Assembly: GCA_938039225.1 (NCBI GenBank)
Contig: CALHVH010000023.1
Location: 1-8,586 of the forward strand
Reading direction: 5' to 3'
DNA from: an uncultured Gammaproteobacteria bacterium
GTDB taxonomy: Bacteria > Pseudomonadota > Gammaproteobacteria > Steroidobacterales > JABDMI01
DNA: 8,586 nt
Each line of letters starts with the position of its first letter. The first letter of the stretch is position 1. Below are positions 5,810 through 8,586 of the stretch, one piece after another. The notes beneath the pieces were generated by a model. It was not told the DNA's origin, made no database searches, and saw nothing but the letters and a program-made list of their open reading frames with translations. Both the position numbers and the translations under genes were made by a program.

Positions 5810-6546
5810 TACTGCTTCTCCAGCTCATTTTTAATCATTGCTCTAATGACCCTTGCCTCTTCCGCCCCACTTTTATAATCATCACTAATAGCTGCTACAT
5901 ACCAATAATGCAAACTTGCATGACGTGTTAATAATTCAGTGTGCTCACGAATATGTTGTGCAATATCAGCCTCACTTTTCTTTGGATAGAGATGCTCCGT
6001 AGTTGAATAAAAACGTAAAAAATCCATTTCCCAAGTTATTTTACTTTCAAACGGATTTACCCAATCGCTATTCACAAGGGCTGCCAAATTATGCTCTGTA
6101 AAATTGGTGTGCAGCTTACCCAATGACTCGACTAGCTCCTCATTAGTTACAAGACTCAAATTTCCCGTGGATTGCAGATCATCATAGGTGTTTCGAGTAA
6201 CCTTAAAACCTCCAAGAGTTGTACCCTTTGAAATATAAAGATTGGCGGCTTCTATTATCTCTTGATCACTGGCTTCACGATTATTGATTGTTGCTAAAGC
6301 GTTTTCGATAATCTCTTTAATCTTTTTTTGTTTTATGTTTTCACTATCTAAATAGTTAATGGTCTTATCTAAGTCTGCTGCCAAACGATTCAAATAAGTT
6401 CTTTCTAAATTCGCTTCTTGTCGCTGTTCACTCCATTCGGTAATTTGGAAAGCAATAAGAATACCGACGACTACAATAAGGAAGTCGATGAATACCGCAA
6501 ACCAGTTTTCTTTTTCTATATGGGCTTTTATTCTTCTTAGTAACAT
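5809..6546 (-). CDS. Single-pass membrane protein, MLLRR family, 245 aa
   Basis: An uncharacterised protein, probably of the DUF6090-like group. Residues 1-15 are basic and end in the Glu-Asn-Trp-Phe motif; 16-36 form one transmembrane helix (FAVFIDFLIVVVGILIAFQI) followed by TEWSEQRQEA. Residues 40-100 are charged and helical, suggestive of a coiled coil. The family-like motif YDDLQSTGNLSLVTNEELVE is at 121-140, and the C-terminus is charged (AMIKNELEKQ). Positive residues before the helix suggest a cytoplasmic N-terminus and a periplasmic bulk domain. No catalytic motif is visible. The ATG at 6544-6546 is preceded by AGGGA and lies 8 nt after the mini-ORF at 6555-6737. It is the downstream paralogue of the 278-aa gene: the first 40 residues match well, but most silent positions differ and the rest is only patchily similar. 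Confidence 0.8.
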   Translation of the reverse strand: MLLRRIKAHIEKENWFAVFIDFLIVVVGILIAFQITEWSEQRQEANLERTYLNRLAADLDKTINYLDSENIKQKKIKEIIENALATINNREASDQEIIEAANLYISKGTTLGGFKVTRNTYDDLQSTGNLSLVTNEELVESLGKLHTNFTEHNLAALVNSDWVNPFESKITWEMDFLRFYSTTEHLYPKKSEADIAQHIREHTELLTRHASLHYWYVAAISDDYKSGAEEARVIRAMIKNELEKQ

Positions 6547-6554
6547 ATTATTCC

Positions 6555-6737
6555 CTAAATTTTATTGTCATTGCGAGCCAATGAAACTGACGTGGCAATC
6601 TGTTTAAATTCTTCTCTGCATTGAGAGATTGCCGCGGCACATAGTTGCTCGCAATGACGTGTTCTTATTGTCACTCTAAATTCTTCTTTCAAAGTGATTC
6701 CAGCTAAAACGTGTTTTGTAATGCGTCTATGTAACAT
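6555..6737 (-). CDS. Repeat-derived mini-ORF, start module plus palindromic element, 60 aa
   Basis: The ORF begins MLHRRITKHV, matching the N-terminus of the 278-aa gene, then changes to LAGITLKEEFRVT and reads through palindrome copy 1 (RHCEQLCAAAISQCREEFKQ...). It has no membrane helix or recognised domain. AAGGA precedes the ATG at 6735-6737, and the stop lies 8 nt before the start of the 245-aa gene, so if translated it could couple to that gene. It is a close duplicate of the 64-codon ORF at 7782-7976. More likely it is a family 5' end captured upstream of a repeat than a working protein. Confidence 0.35.
   Translation of the reverse strand: MLHRRITKHVLAGITLKEEFRVTIRTRHCEQLCAAAISQCREEFKQIATSVSLARNDNKI
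6567..6658. repeat. Palindromic element, copy 1 (92 bp)
   Basis: Bounded by GTCATTGCGAG and CTCGCAATGAC (perfect 11-bp inverted ends) with a second, nested pair CGTGGCAATCT/AGATTGCCGCG (one G-T wobble) around a short loop. It encodes part of the 60-aa mini-ORF on the minus strand. It can fold into a long cruciform or RNA hairpin. It is of the MITE-like 'attgcgag...gcaatct' type seen in many bacteria; no transposase is nearby. Confidence 0.88.
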
Positions 6738-6758
6738 ATTTAATCCTTAAGGCATGCA
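6659..6758. repeat. 100-bp inter-palindrome segment, copy A
   Basis: This segment matches 7898-7997 at 95 of 100 positions by direct comparison, with no gaps. On the minus strand it carries the ribosome site CTTAAGGATT, the ATG start module and the following LAGITLKEEFRVT codons. It links palindrome copies 1 and 2. Confidence 0.85.
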
Positions 6759-6903
6759 GTCATTGCGAGGAATGAACGAAGTGATTGACGCGGCAATCTG
6801 TTTAAATTCTTCTCTGCCTTGGGAGATTACCGCGTCGCTGAAACATGGCTGCCTTGAGTTTCGATTATCTTATTACTTAAGTGCAACGTAACCTCGCAAT
6901 GAC
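6759..6903. repeat. Palindromic element, copy 2, with enlarged arm (145 bp)
   Basis: It shares the GTCATTGCGAG/CTCGCAATGAC ends and the nested CGCGGCAATCT arm, whose partner AGATTACCGCG has one mismatch. Between the inner arm and the right end it has about 57 bp where copies 1 and 4 have about 11. The extra DNA (around 6837-6892) has no match elsewhere in the window. This copy lies in the gap after the 278-aa gene and is not covered by an open frame. Confidence 0.82.
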
Positions 6904-6935
6904 GGATATTTTTTTAAGCTTAAAAGCGAACAATA

Positions 6936-7772
6936 CTACTGGTCAGCCTTAGAGTCATCAGAATCAGATTCAATACCTAATTCCTTTTCAATCAACTTTA
7001 CCAAAGATATCGCACTTTCCTTGACTAAAGCTTTTATTCTGAAATGCCTTTTTGCACGACCAAGTTCTGTTTGAATGACGGCCGCTAATTGAGGGTTATT
7101 TTTTACTAGCTCTATAAATTGTTTTTCATTAATTTTTCCAAAAGCAGAAAGCCCATAAAGCTGGCCGATTTCTGTCACACTATTACGCATAGGTCTAATC
7201 GTGTTATCTTGCATTCCAGCTAAGCCACTAGTCCAAAAACGATAATCTTGAATCGCACTGACTAATTCTTGATTTTCAAAAAGTCCTAGTTCGCCTGAAT
7301 TGATTAATGAGTCAAATGACGCACTATTGGAAGGTGGATTAAATACATCGATTAAAACTTCCCATAAATTATTTTGAATTCTTGGTACTCTTTTAGCAAA
7401 GCTTTTATTTTTTAATTCTTCGCTTTTATCTAATAAAGATGCATAGCTAGGAAGTGCTCCATTTTGATACGGTTTATCTTTTTCTTCCCATTGTGTAAGT
7501 GCAGCATCGGGCGCTAGAGTTGCAATGTACTCGCCAGCAGAAATTCTATTCAGCGTAGAATCTAACGCTGCAGTGTATAAGTTAATATCTGCATTTAAAT
7601 CAGTGCGTAACTCATACAAAATTTCATTGACTCGTTCACGCTCACCACGTGACTCGTTCCATTCAGTGATTTGAAACGCAATGAGTATGCCGATGACGAC
7701 AATCAGAAAATCAATGAATACTGCAAACCAGTTTTGCTCGGTGACATGTTTAGTAATTCTTCTTAGTAACAT
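6936..7772 (-). CDS. Single-pass membrane protein, MLLRR family, 278 aa
   Basis: A paralogue of the 245-aa protein. It begins MLLRRITKHVTEQNWF, has one transmembrane helix at 16-36 (FAVFIDFLIVVIGILIAFQI), then TEWNESRGERERV and a long charged helical region (40-80). A segment at 85-150 has no counterpart in the shorter paralogue. SFDSLINSGELGLFENQELV (152-171) matches the equivalent motif of the 245-aa protein. The C-terminus is LVKLIEKELGIESDSDDSKADQ-like and acidic. Function unknown; topology is probably N-in with a periplasmic body. The ATG at 7770-7772 is preferred over a TTG two codons earlier because AAGGA lies 6 nt upstream. That ribosome site overlaps the stop of the 64-aa mini-ORF, giving potential translational coupling. 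Confidence 0.8.
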   Translation of the reverse strand: MLLRRITKHVTEQNWFAVFIDFLIVVIGILIAFQITEWNESRGERERVNEILYELRTDLNADINLYTAALDSTLNRISAGEYIATLAPDAALTQWEEKDKPYQNGALPSYASLLDKSEELKNKSFAKRVPRIQNNLWEVLIDVFNPPSNSASFDSLINSGELGLFENQELVSAIQDYRFWTSGLAGMQDNTIRPMRNSVTEIGQLYGLSAFGKINEKQFIELVKNNPQLAAVIQTELGRAKRHFRIKALVKESAISLVKLIEKELGIESDSDDSKADQ

Positions 7773-7781
7773 ATTCAATCC

Positions 7782-7976
7782 TTAAGTCATGCAGTCATTG
7801 CGAGGAATGAACGCAGTGATTGACGCGGCAATCTGTTTAAATTCTTCTCTGCATTGAGAGATTGCCGCGGCACATCTTCGATGCACCTCGCAATGACATG
7901 TTCTTTTTGTCACTCTAAATTCTTCTTTCAAAGTGATTCCAGCTAAAACGTGTTTTGTAATGCGTCTAAGTAACAT
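7782..7976 (-). CDS. Repeat-derived mini-ORF, start module plus palindromic element, 64 aa
   Basis: Begins MLLRRITKHVLAGITLKEEF and then reads palindrome copy 3 (CHCEVHRRCAAAISQCREEF...). It duplicates the 60-aa ORF at 6555-6737 except where palindrome loops differ. AAGGA lies upstream of the ATG at 7974-7976. Its TAA (7782-7784) lies within the ribosome site of the 278-aa gene, so translation would pass straight to that gene. No domain is recognisable; it may be a coupling leader, a relic, or neither. Confidence 0.35.
   Translation of the reverse strand: MLLRRITKHVLAGITLKEEFRVTKRTCHCEVHRRCAAAISQCREEFKQIAASITAFIPRNDCMT
7794..7897. repeat. Palindromic element, copy 3 (104 bp)
   Basis: Perfect 11-bp ends GTCATTGCGAG/CTCGCAATGAC and perfect nested 11-bp arms CGCGGCAATCT/AGATTGCCGCG. 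The segment between inner arm and right end differs from copies 1 and 4 (CACATCTTCGATGCAC-like). It lies within the 64-aa mini-ORF. Confidence 0.9.
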
Positions 7977-7997
7977 ATGTAATCCTTAAGTCATGCA
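7898..7997. repeat. 100-bp inter-palindrome segment, copy B
   Basis: Five substitutions and no gaps compared with 6659-6758. It contains the ribosome site and first codons of the 64-aa mini-ORF and connects palindrome copies 3 and 4. Confidence 0.85.
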
Positions 7998-8137
7998 GTC
8001 ATTGCGAGGAATGAACGCAGTGATTGACGCGGCAATCTGTTTAAAGTCATCTCTGCGTTGGGAGATTGCCGCGCAACATAGTTGCTCGCAATGACAGGAC
8101 AAGCTTTAACGTGTTTGACTATGTCGCGAAACAGCAT
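7991..8137 (-). CDS. Mini-ORF after the alpha/beta hydrolase, through palindrome copy 4, 48 aa
   Basis: Starts at the ATG 8135-8137, four nucleotides after the hydrolase stop, with GAGGG formed by the last hydrolase codons. The product begins MLFRDIVKHVKACPVIAS, a loose version of the MLLRRITKHV start module, then reads palindrome copy 4 in a different frame from that used in the 60- and 64-aa ORFs. The TGA at 7991-7993 lies about 15 nt before the next mini-ORF. The ribosome site and spacing are good, but the body is repeat DNA, so a real protein is doubtful. Confidence 0.3.
   Translation of the reverse strand: MLFRDIVKHVKACPVIASNYVARQSPNAEMTLNRLPRQSLRSFLAMTA
7998..8095. repeat. Palindromic element, copy 4 (98 bp)
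   Basis: Perfect 11-bp ends GTCATTGCGAG/CTCGCAATGAC and perfect nested arms CGCGGCAATCT/AGATTGCCGCG. The central loop (GTCATCTCTGCGTTGG-like) differs slightly from the other copies. It lies just downstream of the alpha/beta hydrolase gene, where it could form a transcript-end hairpin. Confidence 0.9.
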
Positions 8138-8141
8138 TAGA

Positions 8142-8586
8142 TTAACCCTCACAGTTTTGCATCCAATCAATTACATTGTCGATCAATTCAAAACGGGACC
8201 ACGAAAATGAATGATCACCTGGGATAATATTGTGTGTTAATGCAATATCGGGCTGAGCTTCATAAGCTGCAACCAAAGGCACATGAAACACCTCAGGAGC
8301 AATTACTGAATCTTTGTCACCCGCAATGAGGAGCACTGACTTTCCATTTAATTGTGAAGCGGCATCAATAAGGCTAAATGCGTCCCGATTATTTTTTAGT
8401 TCAGCAAGCACTTTTTTTCCCGTCCACCCTTTTAGCATTTGTAATTGATCTGCACCTGTAGAAAAACTCTGTGCAAACTCTGCATTAGCTTGTGCAGCAT
8501 CAGCAATAAGCCCAACATCCGCAGGCGCTATTCCTGCAACACATTTAACTGCATCATCTCTAGCAGCGCCTTGCAAAGCCGCAAAG
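8142..8586 (-). CDS. Alpha/beta hydrolase, C-terminal part only
   Basis: The frame is open to the window edge, giving the last 147 residues (codons begin at 8585). The first visible residues, FAALQGAARDDAVKCVAGIA, look like the helix that follows the G-x-S-x-G nucleophile elbow, which would lie just outside. SVLLIAGDKDSVIAP carries the likely catalytic Asp, and IPGDHSFSWSR near the end the catalytic His. The spacing matches the dienelactone-hydrolase/prolyl-oligopeptidase type of the alpha/beta hydrolase fold. Substrate unknown: esterase, lipase or peptidase are all possible. A TTG at 8574-8576 is inside the domain and is not the start. The stop lies 4 nt before a mini-ORF, so the membrane-protein array may be transcribed from this gene's promoter. 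Confidence 0.82.
   Translation of the reverse strand, partial: FAALQGAARDDAVKCVAGIAPADVGLIADAAQANAEFAQSFSTGADQLQMLKGWTGKKVLAELKNNRDAFSLIDAASQLNGKSVLLIAGDKDSVIAPEVFHVPLVAAYEAQPDIALTHNIIPGDHSFSWSRFELIDNVIDWMQNCEG

Noticed and set aside
6567..8095. CRISPR array
   Set aside because: The four repeats are about 92-145 bp, self-palindromic, irregularly placed around genes, and the two spacers are near-identical to each other, the opposite of CRISPR spacers. No cas genes are visible.
6555..8137. Insertion sequence or complete mobile element
   Set aside because: Inverted ends are present on the palindromes, but no transposase-like frame, no target duplication that I can identify, and no clear outer boundary of a larger element.

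Overview
The window looks like chromosomal DNA of an A+T-rich Gram-negative bacterium. A gammaproteobacterium is the best guess, judged only from protein style: Sec signal peptides, a lipoprotein with a classical lipobox, Phd/ParE and AbgB-like proteins. No rRNA, tRNA or other marker gene fixes the taxon. All recognisable genes but one are on the minus strand; the exception is a 54-codon acidic ORF at 1388-1552. No phage genes, transposase or CRISPR array are visible.

Layout, left to right. 1-435: 5' part of a DUF2461/TIGR02453-type gene, cut by the window edge. 479-517: perfect 17-bp hairpin between genes. 534-1040: secreted single-domain fasciclin (FAS1) protein. 1041-1387: A+T-rich intergenic DNA with candidate promoters in both directions. 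1388-1552: small Asp/Glu/Tyr-rich ORF on the plus strand. 1687-3477 and 3511-4941: a two-gene unit transcribed leftwards, first an exported AbgB-like M20 metallo-amidohydrolase, then an amidohydrolase-3 lipoprotein. 5028-5637: a Phd/YefM-ParE toxin-antitoxin pair with a near-consensus promoter and overlapping inverted repeats. 5741-8137: an array of two full-length single-pass membrane proteins (245 and 278 aa), three mini-ORFs and start-module relics, interleaved with four copies of a nested palindromic element. 8142-8586: C-terminal part of an alpha/beta hydrolase.

How the parts fit. The M20 and amidohydrolase-3 proteins are both predicted to be exported metal-dependent hydrolases acting on C-N bonds, and probably serve one cell-envelope catabolic or detoxification route; the substrate cannot be read from sequence. 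The array is the most unusual part. Genes, mini-ORFs and relics begin with variants of the same start module (Met-Leu-Leu-Arg-Arg-Ile). The non-coding blocks between them are about 95% identical, while the two full genes differ at many silent sites even in their conserved first 40 codons and are unlike in most of their length. This looks like old paralogues linked by young, spreading or homogenised repeat blocks. The toxin-antitoxin pair sits between two further relics of the start module, as if it landed inside this array or replaced one of its genes.
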